Origin: Streptomyces sp. ML-6 | GTDB taxonomy: Bacteria > Actinomycetota > Actinomycetes > Streptomycetales > Streptomycetaceae | Assembly (NCBI RefSeq): GCF_030116705.1 | Contig: NZ_JAOTIK010000001.1 | Coordinates: 124,001 to 188,000 of the forward strand | DNA: 64,000 bases | Direction of reading: 5' to 3' | In this document: positions 17,088-25,140 of the stretch, in pieces | Position numbering within the stretch: the stretch's first letter is position 1 | Layout of the letters: every line of letters starts with the position of its first letter | Program-made: the position numbers and the translations under genes | The notes under the pieces: generated by a model | Databases searched by the model: none | Told to the model about the DNA's origin: nothing | The model's input: only the letters and a program-made list of their open reading frames with translations

Positions 17088-17456
17088 TCAAGCTCCACGG
17101 ACGAACATCGTGCAGTCCGGGCAGTCGTCGAGGTATCGGTGCCGGCACTCAACAGTGTGTTGCAGGAAAGTGATTGCCTGCTGCCTATGGGCGACTTCTT
17201 TCTCGAGTGCCGCGATCTTCGCCCTCACGACGGCCTGCGCCGCCGACTTCTTCGGTGCCATGGCAGCAGTAACCTCGGGCAATGAGAGCCCGACGCGTCG
17301 CAGTTTCAGCACGGTACGGGCCTGTTCCAGCGCGCTGTCGTCGTAGATGCGGTAGCCGTTGCCATCGCGACGCACGGTGAGGGCGCCAACGTTTTCCCAG
17401 TGCCGCAGCACGTGAGCCTCGACGCCGAGCTCTGTGGCGGCTTCCCCGATCGTCAT
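17088..17456 (-). CDS. MerR-family transcriptional regulator
   Basis: 122 residues from an ATG at 17456; upstream in-frame GTGs are possible. The N-terminus has the MerR winged helix: MTIGEAATELGVEAHVLRHW, then ENVGALTVRRDGNGYRIY. The central coiled coil holds LKLRRVGLSLPEV. The C-terminus has three cysteines (VECRHRYLDDCPDCTMFVRG), a pattern seen in small-molecule-sensing MerR relatives, where they may bind a ligand or metal or only stabilise the fold. It diverges from the NmrA-like gene with only 51 bp between the starts. A dyad and a 19-bp promoter spacer lie in that gap (17470-17500), so it very likely controls that gene and itself. Confidence 0.85.
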   Translation of the reverse strand: MTIGEAATELGVEAHVLRHWENVGALTVRRDGNGYRIYDDSALEQARTVLKLRRVGLSLPEVTAAMAPKKSAAQAVVRAKIAALEKEVAHRQQAITFLQHTVECRHRYLDDCPDCTMFVRGA

Positions 17457-17469
17457 CACCACACGCACC

Positions 17470-17500
17470 TTGCCTTCATGTCGACCTGAACCCATAGCGT
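17470..17500 (+). promoter_or_regulatory. MerR-type promoter with 19-bp spacer and dyad
   Basis: TTGCCT (17470-17475) and TAGCGT (17495-17500) are separated by 19 bp, the overlong spacing that MerR activators correct. Between them a near-perfect dyad, TTCATGTCGACCTGAA (17475-17490), is centred on GTCGAC. Transcription would start within a few bases of the ATG at 17508, giving a leaderless or nearly leaderless message. Confidence 0.6.
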
Positions 17501-17507
17501 CACGATC

Positions 17508-18389
17508 ATGCCTGACACCACCCCCTCCACGAATTCCCCGTACCGTCCGTCGATCCTCGTGACCGGCGCCACCGGCAACCTCGGCCGAGAGATCGTTGAC
17601 CGTCTCCGATCCCACGGCGCGCGCGTACGATGCCTTGCGCGCGGTCAGACCAGGCCGCGACCAGGAGTCGAATGGGTGGTCGGCGACCTCACGGATCCCG
17701 GTACCGTGCGCGAGGCGCTCGTGAGCATCGACACGGTATTTCTGATCTGGCCCCTGCTCGATTCCGCCGCTGCCCGCGACCTGATCGCCGAACTCACCAC
17801 GGCTGGGCCGCGAGTCGTCTACCTGTCCTCGAGCGCTGTGGACGACGAAGCCGCTCGTCAGAGTGATCCCATCGTTCAAGTGCACGCGGACATGGAAGCC
17901 CTGCTCCACGATGCCGGCCTGCGACCCGTGGTGCTGCGTAGTGACACGCTGGCCTCCAACGCCCGTGGCTGGGTGCAACAGATACGGGCGGGTGATGTCG
18001 TGTCGGGTCCAGAGACGGCACGCACAGCCGTCATCGACGAGCGCGACGCCGCTGATGCAGCCGTAGCCGTATTGCTCGCACATCACGATCAACTGGACTA
18101 TGGCCCGCATGTGTTGACCGGTCCCGAGGTACTCGGCCGCGCCGACCAGATCGCCCTCCTCGGTGCTGCACTCCGGCGCGATCTGCGATTCCAGGTGCTT
18201 CCCGCCGATCTCGCGCGGTCACGAATGCTTGCCGACGGTCGTCCCGGGCCGCTCGTGGATGCACTGATCGCCGCCTCGGGGCGGCGGCCGGATTCCCATC
18301 GCGTCACCGATCATGTCGAGCGTCTCACCGGCCATCCGGCCGGCACCTTCGCAAGGTGGGCCATCGACCATGCGGCCGAGTTCAACTGA
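17508..18389 (+). CDS. NmrA/QorB-like NAD(P)-binding protein
   Basis: 293 residues. The Rossmann motif SILVTGATGNLGREIVDRLR has GxTGxxG near residue 20, and VEWVVGDLTDP follows. There is no Tyr-x-x-x-Lys catalytic pair of classical short-chain dehydrogenases, which fits the atypical NmrA/quinone oxidoreductase-2 subgroup. The C-terminal half (HVLTGPEVLGRADQIALLGA) contains the usual substrate-domain 'TGPE' block. The group includes NAD(P)H:quinone reductases and redox sensors. It is divergently paired with the MerR gene and probably activated by it. Confidence 0.85.
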   Translation: MPDTTPSTNSPYRPSILVTGATGNLGREIVDRLRSHGARVRCLARGQTRPRPGVEWVVGDLTDPGTVREALVSIDTVFLIWPLLDSAAARDLIAELTTAGPRVVYLSSSAVDDEAARQSDPIVQVHADMEALLHDAGLRPVVLRSDTLASNARGWVQQIRAGDVVSGPETARTAVIDERDAADAAVAVLLAHHDQLDYGPHVLTGPEVLGRADQIALLGAALRRDLRFQVLPADLARSRMLADGRPGPLVDALIAASGRRPDSHRVTDHVERLTGHPAGTFARWAIDHAAEFN

Positions 18390-18651
18390 CGAGGACCGCA
18401 CAACGCCCCACCCCACCCTGATGAACGTGCTCGCTGACCTGCATGGGGTTCTCGGGGAGGCAATCGTCGTTCGTTCTCCGGCAGGAAGGCATCCATGGCA
18501 CACGCCAACGCTCCGTCGGCCATCAACCGTCGCGCCGTCACCCGGCACCTGACCCGCCTCGGTCGACTCCACGCTCGACGTCATCGCCGACTACACCGAC
18601 ACCGATCCCTGACCGGCGGGCCCGGCCTGCGAGACCCCCGGCCCCCATGAC

Positions 18652-18770
18652 CGACTGCAACGCCGCCGAGGAAGTGCTGTTCCGGCTGCGGCTGATGCAC
18701 CCCGAGATCACCATCGCCTGGGCGAAGGTCTTCCCGAACCTGACGATCAAGGCTTATCAAGGCTGTCGGC
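18652..18770 (+). pseudogene. IS5-family transposase fragment
   Basis: The plus frame reads EEVLFRLRLMHPEITIAWAK then PNLTIKA. In intact Streptomyces IS5-type transposases the corresponding region runs 'LRLMHPEI.I.WADSAYAG...LNLTIK'. The DSAYAG part is deleted. No other part of the element is visible. Confidence 0.55.
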
Positions 18771-18892
18771 GTACCCCCGCGCATGGCCAGTGAGGTACAG
18801 CGATACGTCCCTGCCCTGAAGGTGGTCGTGCGCAGGTCGGAGAGCCGGGTCCACCAACCGCTCAACTACTTGCACTCGAGGGGTCGTCGCCC

Positions 18893-19456
18893 TCAGCGGA
18901 TGGTTGCGCCCAGGTAATCGAGGGCCGCGCAGGCGAATCCCGGTGCGGTACGCGGGCACTGCCAGCGGGCGAGCATCTCGGGACCGGAGAGGTTCGCGGG
19001 TTCGGTCTCCTCGTCCTCGGGTTCATCCAGGGAGGCTTCGGGAAGCAGATCCTCAGGAAGCAGGCTGTCGAGTGCCTGGTTCGCTGGGGAGCCCAGCACC
19101 TCCAGGTAGGCGGGAAGATGCTCGACCACATCGTCCAGGTCGACCTCGTACGGATGCCAGACGTGCGTGCACGTCCTGCTGTCGTCATCGCGCGCGACCC
19201 GGCTCAGTACGGCGACGGCCTCGTCCTCGACTCCCGGGCCGGGGTTGCCGAAGGCCACGTAGGGGGCGAGCATCACCAGGCCCAGTGTCCAGAACAGCAC
19301 GGGATCGCCCTCCGACCCCGACGACGTCGTCTCGAGTTGGCGGACGCAGTGGCGCACCGTCTCGTCCTCGTCCTCGTCAGGGTATCCGTTCCGGAGATCG
19401 TCCCAACTGTCGAACGTTGACTGCCAGTTGTCGGGCACAGGTATGACCGTCGACAT
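18893..19456 (-). CDS. Acidic hypothetical protein
   Basis: 187 residues from an ATG at 19456. Codon use is typical and the product is strongly acidic, with Asp/Glu clusters (NGYPDEDEDETVRHCV; EPEDEETEP). Tryptophans are at the start (NWQSTFDSWDDL), and a hydrophobic centre (WTLGLVMLAPYVAFGN) is probably buried rather than membrane spanning. No known domain is recognised. Size, acidity and setting among IS remnants and singletons are reminiscent of immunity-type proteins, but no cognate toxin is visible, so this is only an impression. Confidence 0.6.
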   Translation of the reverse strand: MSTVIPVPDNWQSTFDSWDDLRNGYPDEDEDETVRHCVRQLETTSSGSEGDPVLFWTLGLVMLAPYVAFGNPGPGVEDEAVAVLSRVARDDDSRTCTHVWHPYEVDLDDVVEHLPAYLEVLGSPANQALDSLLPEDLLPEASLDEPEDEETEPANLSGPEMLARWQCPRTAPGFACAALDYLGATIR

Positions 19457-19724
19457 GCCTTCGTGTTTCCCTTCGCGAGGTCCTGGCTCCGCAGGCATTG
19501 GATCACACGGGCTCGCGCCGTCACCCAAGGGCCGCCGCGACGGCCGGCCGGCAGAACCCCTGATCGCCCAGGCGCGGAGGCTGGCCGTTGCCGCCGACCA
19601 GCCGGCCTTGCCACCCAAGCCTCTCCGTTCGAACCCCGAGCTGGGCGAACGGAGAAACGCAACCCGGGCAACATGGCCGGAGAAGGCTCAGAGAAGGCGC
19701 TGACAGGGCCCGACAGGTCTTCGG

Positions 19725-20465
19725 CTATCCGCGGCGGGCGATCGTGATGATCTCGCGGCTGGAGCTGCCGATCGGTGCCATGTTCCAGTCACCGTACTGT
19801 GCCTCGACCTCGAAGCCCGCCTTGGCCAAGAACCCGTTGAGCGTGGCGACGTCGAGGAACCGAAGGTCTTCGGTGAAACCTCGGAGCACCGTGCCATCCA
19901 ACTCGGCCAACGTGCCGCTGATGCTGACCACGTCGCCCACGATGGAGTCGACACCGTGCCAGTACCGAAGCGCTCGACCGGACTCGTCGACCACCTCGGT
20001 CACGTCGGCCGGATTCGAGGATGTCCATCCCTCCCAGGCTCGTGCCTGCGGATGACGCGTCTCGAACACGAAACGCCCACCCGGGCGCAGCGCGCCATGG
20101 ATCCCGGCGAGCGAGGCGCGCACGTCCTGATCGGTGATCAGGTTCTGGAAGGCATGCCCCATCATCGTCGCCAGCTCGAAGTCGGCACCGCGCTCGGCCT
20201 CCGCCGCGGTGCCGTCGATCCACTCGATGTCGGCTCGACGTCGGGCCCGCTCCAGCGCGGCATGGTCCGGGTCGAGGCCCACCAGCCGGCCAGCATGGCC
20301 GCGTTCACGTGCCAGGTGCAGCATGGCCCCGGTGCCGCAGCCGACGTCCAGAACCGTCTCAGCGCCCATCACCAGTGGGAAGTAGAAGGCATCTTCGGGC
20401 CGTCGGCCCGGATCCCACGGGTTCAGCAGGTCGTACAGAGCGGCAGCGTCAGCATCTGAAAACAC
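19725..20465 (-). CDS. Class I SAM-dependent methyltransferase
   Basis: 246 residues, single domain. Motif I is ETVLDVGCGTGAMLHLARER (residues 36-55). The acidic end of strand 2 is LVGLDPDHAALERAR, and the post-I region is ADIEWIDGTAAE. Motif III is GALRPGGRFVFETRHP. The N-terminal 35 residues (DADAAALYDLLNPWDPGRRP) form the helical cap of the methyltransferase 25/11 type. The substrate is unknown. It stands alone, with no obvious operon partner. Confidence 0.85.
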   Translation of the reverse strand: MFSDADAAALYDLLNPWDPGRRPEDAFYFPLVMGAETVLDVGCGTGAMLHLARERGHAGRLVGLDPDHAALERARRRADIEWIDGTAAEAERGADFELATMMGHAFQNLITDQDVRASLAGIHGALRPGGRFVFETRHPQARAWEGWTSSNPADVTEVVDESGRALRYWHGVDSIVGDVVSISGTLAELDGTVLRGFTEDLRFLDVATLNGFLAKAGFEVEAQYGDWNMAPIGSSSREIITIARRG

Positions 20466-21062
20466 CGTGACAGTGTCTGTCGCGTGTTGCCTTGGAGCAA
20501 CCGTTTTGAGCGGGCGGCCATCCTTCCGTTAAACCCAGCGGGACTGATCTCGTGGAGCCGGTGGTCGCTGTCCCTGCTCTCTCCTCGGAACCACCAGCGT
20601 TCGATTCCTGACCTGGCAAAACATGCCCCGGGTCTTTAGGAGCAGGTACTGATCTTGTCGTTCAACGGCCGGTTTCGAGCGCGGATCGGAATGGGTCAGT
20701 GTTTTCGCTTTTCAGCGGACGTGGAGGCGGTCTTCGTCTGATCCTGTGCTCTGTCACAGAGTGGGGCAGCACGAAGGCCGTGTTCGTGAGTTTGGTTCAT
20801 CAGGGCATCCTGCGGATGCGGGCGCGGAGACGTCACTCTTCCGGTCCGACCCGAGCGCCGGCCACCCTCGCAGGATTCGGGGCGGCCTTCTCTGGCATGG
20901 CGCCCAGCGGATATCTCGCTCGTCACGAAGCACCGCCGTTCCGCTGCCGGCTGACGGGAAACGTCGACGCCCCCGCCGGGTTTCGCGGTGCGAGGACACT
21001 TTGTCGTGGGCGGCAGGGTGGCAGGGCTTCATTGGCCTTGCGCTCCCCGTCACACTGATGAG
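20466..21062. other. Intergenic, nothing recognised
   Basis: About 600 bp. I found no supported gene. The stretch 20560-20625 superficially resembles a tRNA T-arm (GTTCGATTCC) but does not fold as a tRNA. Confidence 0.35.
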
Positions 21063-21089
21063 ATGAGGAGACAGAGCCAACCGGTTCCT

Positions 21090-21347
21090 ATGACCACTAC
21101 TGATTCGCCAATGACGGGGCGTGAGATAGCACTGAGTTGGATCATCTGGGGTGCTGAGGCCCGGAACCTCACCGAGGCGTACTCCAACCTTGAGGCGATA
21201 GCCACGAGCCAAGCAGCTGACGCCGTCATTGCGGTGCGGTTCGTCGCGGCGTCAGACACGCACACGAGGGTGGGCTTCTTGTCGGGCGAGTCAATCGAGA
21301 CCCAGACGATCTACCAGGGGTACGGAACCGCTATCCGGTACTCGTGA
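21090..21347 (+). CDS. Small YbjQ-like protein
   Basis: 85 residues from the ATG at 21090 (an ATG at 21063 would add nine). The pattern ATSQAADAVIAVRFVAA followed by a C-terminal TIYQGYGTAIRYS matches the YbjQ/DUF74 fold, in which 'ANAVIGVRFD' is followed by 'AYGTAV'. That fold forms small pentamers once proposed to bind heavy metals; the function is unproven. The protein is shorter than usual in its N-terminal half. No convincing ribosome site is seen before either start, so it may be leaderless or have decayed. Confidence 0.5.
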   Translation: MTTTDSPMTGREIALSWIIWGAEARNLTEAYSNLEAIATSQAADAVIAVRFVAASDTHTRVGFLSGESIETQTIYQGYGTAIRYS

Positions 21348-21455
21348 TGTGCTACCTCCATTCGTCGGCGGTGCGCCCCACATCCTTCACCGCACCCAAG
21401 GGCGCCCCGGACACGGGCATTACAACCCGGCACGGCGACGGCGACGGCCCTGGTC

Positions 21456-21503
21456 CCGGCACCGGCACCGGCACCGGCACCGGCACCGGCACCGGCACCG
21501 GCA
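21456..21503. repeat. Hexanucleotide tandem repeat, eight CCGGCA units
   Basis: Eight uninterrupted copies of CCGGCA. On the plus strand one frame would encode Gly-Thr repeats, but no gene is supported here. Copy number is likely to vary between strains. Confidence 0.9.
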
Positions 21504-21638
21504 CGGCGGAGCGCGGGATGTACGAGGAGGTTCCCCCGAGGCGCGGGGATGGGTGGCAGAAGGTCGGCTGGGTCTCATGAGAGGAGCCCGGACGATGCCT
21601 GCGCGGAGGAAGTGCCCGCTGGAGTTGTGTGGGCGTGC

Positions 21639-21665
21639 GGTCCGGAGGTGCCGCATCTCCGGACC
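21639..21665 (-). terminator. Hairpin terminator after the lanthipeptide operon
   Basis: GGTCCGGAG (21639-21647) pairs with CTCCGGACC (21657-21665). Three more pairs, one a G-U, extend the stem inward to a three-base loop. It lies 33 bp beyond the stop of the last gene of the leftward operon. Confidence 0.65.
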
Positions 21666-21697
21666 GAAGCCCGTGATCCGCCGCTGGGCGGGCGCTT

Positions 21698-22552
21698 CTA
21701 CGGCATCCGAACGAGCCGGCGCATCAGGTGGATGGATGTTCGGCTGAAACCTGTCGACCGGTACAGATGGGTGGCCCGTGTGTTCTCCCTGAACACGGTC
21801 AGAGCCAGGTCGGTGTTTCCCGCGGACGCGGCATGGTTCTCCGCAACTTGGAGCAGCACTCGCCCATGCCCTCGTCCCTGATGTTTCTTCTCGACTCCTA
21901 TGTCGTGGACGAATGCCGTGCGGCCGTCCGCGCTCCTGCCGAGGCATAGGCGTCCGATGTGCTCGCCCCCATGGAAGAAGTCCTGGAGCCGGTAGGACCC
22001 CGCTGTTCCACCCAGTCGTGCGAGGGAGGTGAGGGTCTTCCGTGCGCTGGACTCCGCGTAGTCGCCGGGCAGCCCCAGGTCGCGCAGCACTGTCGCGTAC
22101 CCGCGCAGGAAGCCCCGCTCCCACGACTCCCGCCCGGCCTGCGACGCGCACACGGTCGCATAGCCCTCGCCGAGTTCCGTACCGACCCCGTTGCCCGGGC
22201 CGATCCGCTTGCCCAGGTCGTAGGCGAACTCCTTGTATCCGGCCCGCGACAGCATCGGGAGATCGCCGAACCGGAAGGAGGGAAGCGTCAGGAGAACGTG
22301 ATCGCATCCTGCGCTGAGCAGCACTCGCTCCGCTGCGCGCACCGCCCGGAGGGCGAGACGGCGTTCGTGATCGTCGTCTTCCACCTGGAACGAGTGGATC
22401 CTGCCGACGGGCGCTCCCCCGCCCGTGGCCAGACGAAGGGACCCGACATCCCGTGCCCCCACTCGCAGGACGTATTCCTCGACCGTCGGCTCCACGCCTG
22501 GCGCACCCCCGGGCGTCGCCTCCACGCGACGGAGGTCCTCCGACTGCTCCAT
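21698..22552 (-). CDS. GNAT-family N-acetyltransferase, lanthipeptide operon
   Basis: 284 residues from an ATG preceded by GAGGAGAGG. The C-terminal domain is a clear GNAT fold: FVHDIGVEKKHQGRGHGRVL carries the acetyl-CoA loop (Q-G-R-G-H-G), and LTVFRENTRATHLYRSTGF is the conserved last helix-strand. The N-terminal 150 residues look like a second, degenerate acetyltransferase domain (IHSFQVEDDDHERRLALRAV; MLSRAGYKEFAYD). It is the last gene of the lanthipeptide operon, so it may acetylate the peptide N-terminus or a lysine, or provide self-protection. The precursor core has no lysine, which favours N-terminal acetylation or another target. Confidence 0.7.
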   Translation of the reverse strand: MEQSEDLRRVEATPGGAPGVEPTVEEYVLRVGARDVGSLRLATGGGAPVGRIHSFQVEDDDHERRLALRAVRAAERVLLSAGCDHVLLTLPSFRFGDLPMLSRAGYKEFAYDLGKRIGPGNGVGTELGEGYATVCASQAGRESWERGFLRGYATVLRDLGLPGDYAESSARKTLTSLARLGGTAGSYRLQDFFHGGEHIGRLCLGRSADGRTAFVHDIGVEKKHQGRGHGRVLLQVAENHAASAGNTDLALTVFRENTRATHLYRSTGFSRTSIHLMRRLVRMP

Positions 22553-22590
22553 GCCTCTCCTCGGTTGCTGTGCGATCCGCATGCGATCGG

Positions 22591-23565
22591 TCAGACCGCG
22601 GGATGCCCCAACGCGGCCAGGAGGGCCTGCGTCTCCGAAAGACCGGCTCGTGGCCCCTCGAGGGCGACCACACCACCGGCGCTGACCACGACTTCGTCCA
22701 CTCCGGCCGCCGCGTACTCGGCCACACGGTCCTTCAGTTCGGCCGCGTCCCCGTACAGGAAGACACCACCATCGACGAGGGTCCTCGCCGCCTTCACCGG
22801 GTCCGCTTCCACATCGGTGTCCATGCCGGCCTGCCTCAGCATGTCCCGGTAGTGGGGCAGAGCGAGATGGGCCCGGTTTCCGGCGAGGACGAGCTCTTCC
22901 GTCGCCCGACCGGCCTTGTCCAGCGCGGCAGGCACCATTGCGACGACGCGCGGGACTGCGCGGCCGCGAGCGGCTGCTCCCTCTCGCAGCGCCGGCACGA
23001 TCACGTCACGGATGTATGCGGCAGGCGCCAGCCAGGTGATCGCGACATCGGCCGTCTCTCCGGCAAGCCGCGCCATCCCTGGCCGGAGCACGCCCAGGCC
23101 CACCTCGACCCGGGGACGAGTGACCTTGGGGAGTCTGCCGTGAAAGGAGAAGTACTCGCCCGTGACGGCTGTCTCTTCCCCGTCCAGCAGCCCTTTCAGG
23201 ATGCTCACGTACTCCCGTACCGCTCCCAGCTGGCTTCGGTAGGGGGCGCCCAGAAGCCTCTTCTGGAACGAGACGCTGCCGGGACCGTAGCCGGCGACGA
23301 CCGGGTGCCCGGTCGCGGCGGCCACCGACTGGGCCTGGACAGCCGCGTCGTAAGGGTGGCGCAGCGGCATCAGCGACACGCCGATGCCCGCGGGAACCGG
23401 AAATCCGGCCGCCGCCGCGTGAATGAACGGATGGTGGGTGTCGCCGCTCAGTACCTGGCCGAGCCAGAGCGTGCGCCCGCCCCTCGACTGGGCGAGCGCG
23501 GCGTAGGGCAGGACGGCCTGCATCCGCGCGCCTCCGACGGGCATCATGAGCCCGATGTCGGGCAT
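22591..23565 (-). CDS. F420-type luciferase-like oxidoreductase, candidate LanJ
   Basis: 324 residues. The ATG at 23565 is chosen because AAGGAG is seven bases upstream; an ATG one codon earlier is too close. The TIM-barrel luciferase-like fold is clear: IGLMMPVGGA at the start, TLWLGQVLSGDTHHPF, GIGVSLMPLRHPYDAAVQAQ, GYGPGSVSFQKRL and GEYFSFHGRLPKVTRPRVEV. The family uses reduced F420 or FMN. In class I-like clusters such enzymes (LanJ-C type) reduce dehydroalanine or dehydrobutyrine to D-amino acids, while a relative in actagardine clusters oxidises sulfur. Location in this operon suggests one of these two reactions on the peptide encoded at 30496-30666. Confidence 0.75.
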   Translation of the reverse strand: MPDIGLMMPVGGARMQAVLPYAALAQSRGGRTLWLGQVLSGDTHHPFIHAAAAGFPVPAGIGVSLMPLRHPYDAAVQAQSVAAATGHPVVAGYGPGSVSFQKRLLGAPYRSQLGAVREYVSILKGLLDGEETAVTGEYFSFHGRLPKVTRPRVEVGLGVLRPGMARLAGETADVAITWLAPAAYIRDVIVPALREGAAARGRAVPRVVAMVPAALDKAGRATEELVLAGNRAHLALPHYRDMLRQAGMDTDVEADPVKAARTLVDGGVFLYGDAAELKDRVAEYAAAGVDEVVVSAGGVVALEGPRAGLSETQALLAALGHPAV

Positions 23566-23620
23566 CATCGTGCTCCTTTGCACATCAACCCCCATAGGTA
23601 CGAGAGAAAATCGGGCGCGA

Positions 23621-24154
23621 TCACAGCGGAACGGACGGCGAGGAGAAGATGAATTTGGGCTTGACGCCCGGATCGTAGCCACCGCTCTTGACGACGACGA
23701 ACTGGAACGCCACAGCGTTCTCCCGCTCGCTCGCGGGGCACGAGGCGATCTCGGCGCGGACGTACTCCCGGAGGATTCGGTACAGGTGGTTCTCCGTGAT
23801 CCCCCGGACGCCGGCGGATGCGACGACTCCGCTCAACTTGCCGCAGACCATGAGAACGGACTTGACGTGCCGCCGCTGCGGGGACCACAGGGCGGAGGTC
23901 CAGCCCCTCTCGCACGGTTGCGACGGCCGCTGCCACCCGCCGGTCGAGCGGTCGGCGTGCACGAGGCGGTACAGCACCACGTAGTCGTGCTGGGCGGGGA
24001 TGGGCGCGAAGAACCGCCAGTTCGGGATGAGGCCGAGACGGTCGAACTGCCGCAGCCCGTCGAACACCCGGTGGGGGTGCTGGCTGAGGACCGTCGCGGT
24101 GAACCAGCCCGCGAGAGCGATGCGAACGGAACGGTCGAGAACAGTGCGGCTCAA
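23621..24154 (-). CDS. Uncharacterised protein of the HTTM trio
   Basis: 177 residues from a TTG that overlaps the previous stop (TTGA). A hydrophobic stretch of about 15 residues at the N-terminus (RIALAGWFTATVL) may anchor it. The IPNWRFFAPIPAQHDYVVLY segment is a recognisable block of small proteins encoded next to HTTM/SdpB-type membrane proteins. There is no catalytic motif. Tight coupling to the alpha/beta-hydrolase-like and HTTM-like genes suggests that the three act together, perhaps in export, membrane anchoring or immunity for the lanthipeptide. Confidence 0.6.
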   Translation of the reverse strand: MSRTVLDRSVRIALAGWFTATVLSQHPHRVFDGLRQFDRLGLIPNWRFFAPIPAQHDYVVLYRLVHADRSTGGWQRPSQPCERGWTSALWSPQRRHVKSVLMVCGKLSGVVASAGVRGITENHLYRILREYVRAEIASCPASERENAVAFQFVVVKSGGYDPGVKPKFIFSSPSVPL

Positions 24155-25140
24155 CGGTCGGTCTCCACCTCGTAGAGGTCATGCAGAAAGCGTCTTGTCC
24201 CATGGACGATCCTCTTCGCTCCTTCCTGGTACGGCACTTCTTCTCGCCTGACGTCGTCGAGGACCGTGCTGCCGGCGAAGTCGGGCAGGTCCATGAGTTC
24301 CGCGTGCATCTCCTGGTATGCGAGGCTCTCGGCGTTCCTGGGGCTCGACATGAGCAGGGACACGGGGACGGGGACCTTCGGTATCGCGGCCGGCTCGGCC
24401 AGTTCCCGATGTGCGGCCCGCCACTCGCGTTCCGCCGCGGTCCAGGTCGAGGCCGCGCGGTACTGATCCAGGCAGAGCGACCTCACGTGTCGGGGGACCT
24501 GCTCGATCCACGGGGGCGCCAGCAGCAGCGGGGAGAGGCCGGAGCGCAGGGACTGCGGCATCAGGGTGAAGCCGAATCCGGTTTGCTCGGAGAGTGATCG
24601 AAGCAGCTTCGACCGATGCAGCTCGCCCGGGTACCGGGGGTCGATCACCACCACTCCGTCGACCAGCTGGGGTGCGTCCGCTGCGGCCCGCAGGGCGAGG
24701 AGTCCGCCGAGGCCGTGGCCGACCAGTACCACGCGACGGCCCTCGCACGTCACCCGCACGAGGTCCGCAGTGTCCTTCACGAGCAGGTCAAGAGAGAACG
24801 CGACGGTGTTTCCGAGGCGGCTTCTGCCATAACCGGCGCGGTTGGCCGCCAGGACCGAGAAGTCCTCGCCGAGCGCGGCCTCGACCGCGCTCCATCGCTC
24901 CACGGTGTCGCCCAGGTCCGGCAGGAGCACCACCACGGGATCCGCGGCGAGCGCGGGGCGAGGTGCAGGCCTGAGCCGATATGCGATGGTGCTGCCGCTG
25001 CCGGTGCGTACGAAGCGCTCCGAACCGCTCCCCCGCGCGACCCGGCGGGCCGTCCGTCGCTGCGCGACCGCTCCTGCGAGCAGAGCAGTGCCGAACACCG
25101 TGGCAATCAGGCGCGGCAGCGTGTCATCCCTGGTGTCCAC
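24151..25140 (-). CDS. Alpha/beta-hydrolase-fold protein lacking the nucleophile Ser
   Basis: 329 residues from a GTG preceded by GGAGGG. An N-terminal hydrophobic segment (ATVFGTALLAGAVAQRR) could be a membrane anchor. The fold is clear: VVVLLPDLGDTVERWSAVEA, then VLAANRAGYGRSRLG, then VVLVGHGLGGLLALRAAA. The usual nucleophile elbow Gly-His-Ser-x-Gly-Gly is here Gly-His-Gly-Leu-Gly-Gly (position 143). A C-terminal region (VPYQEGAKRIVHGTRRFLHD) could provide the histidine. Without the serine, ordinary ester or peptide hydrolysis is not expected, so the protein may be a binding or structural relative. It overlaps both neighbours. Confidence 0.75.
   Translation of the reverse strand: MDTRDDTLPRLIATVFGTALLAGAVAQRRTARRVARGSGSERFVRTGSGSTIAYRLRPAPRPALAADPVVVLLPDLGDTVERWSAVEAALGEDFSVLAANRAGYGRSRLGNTVAFSLDLLVKDTADLVRVTCEGRRVVLVGHGLGGLLALRAAADAPQLVDGVVVIDPRYPGELHRSKLLRSLSEQTGFGFTLMPQSLRSGLSPLLLAPPWIEQVPRHVRSLCLDQYRAASTWTAAEREWRAAHRELAEPAAIPKVPVPVSLLMSSPRNAESLAYQEMHAELMDLPDFAGSTVLDDVRREEVPYQEGAKRIVHGTRRFLHDLYEVETDR

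Noticed and set aside
20560..20630. tRNA-like GTTCGATTCC segment
   Set aside because: No acceptor stem or anticodon arm can be paired around it.
21456..21503. Possible CRISPR-like array
   Set aside because: The units are six bases long with no spacers; it is a simple tandem repeat.
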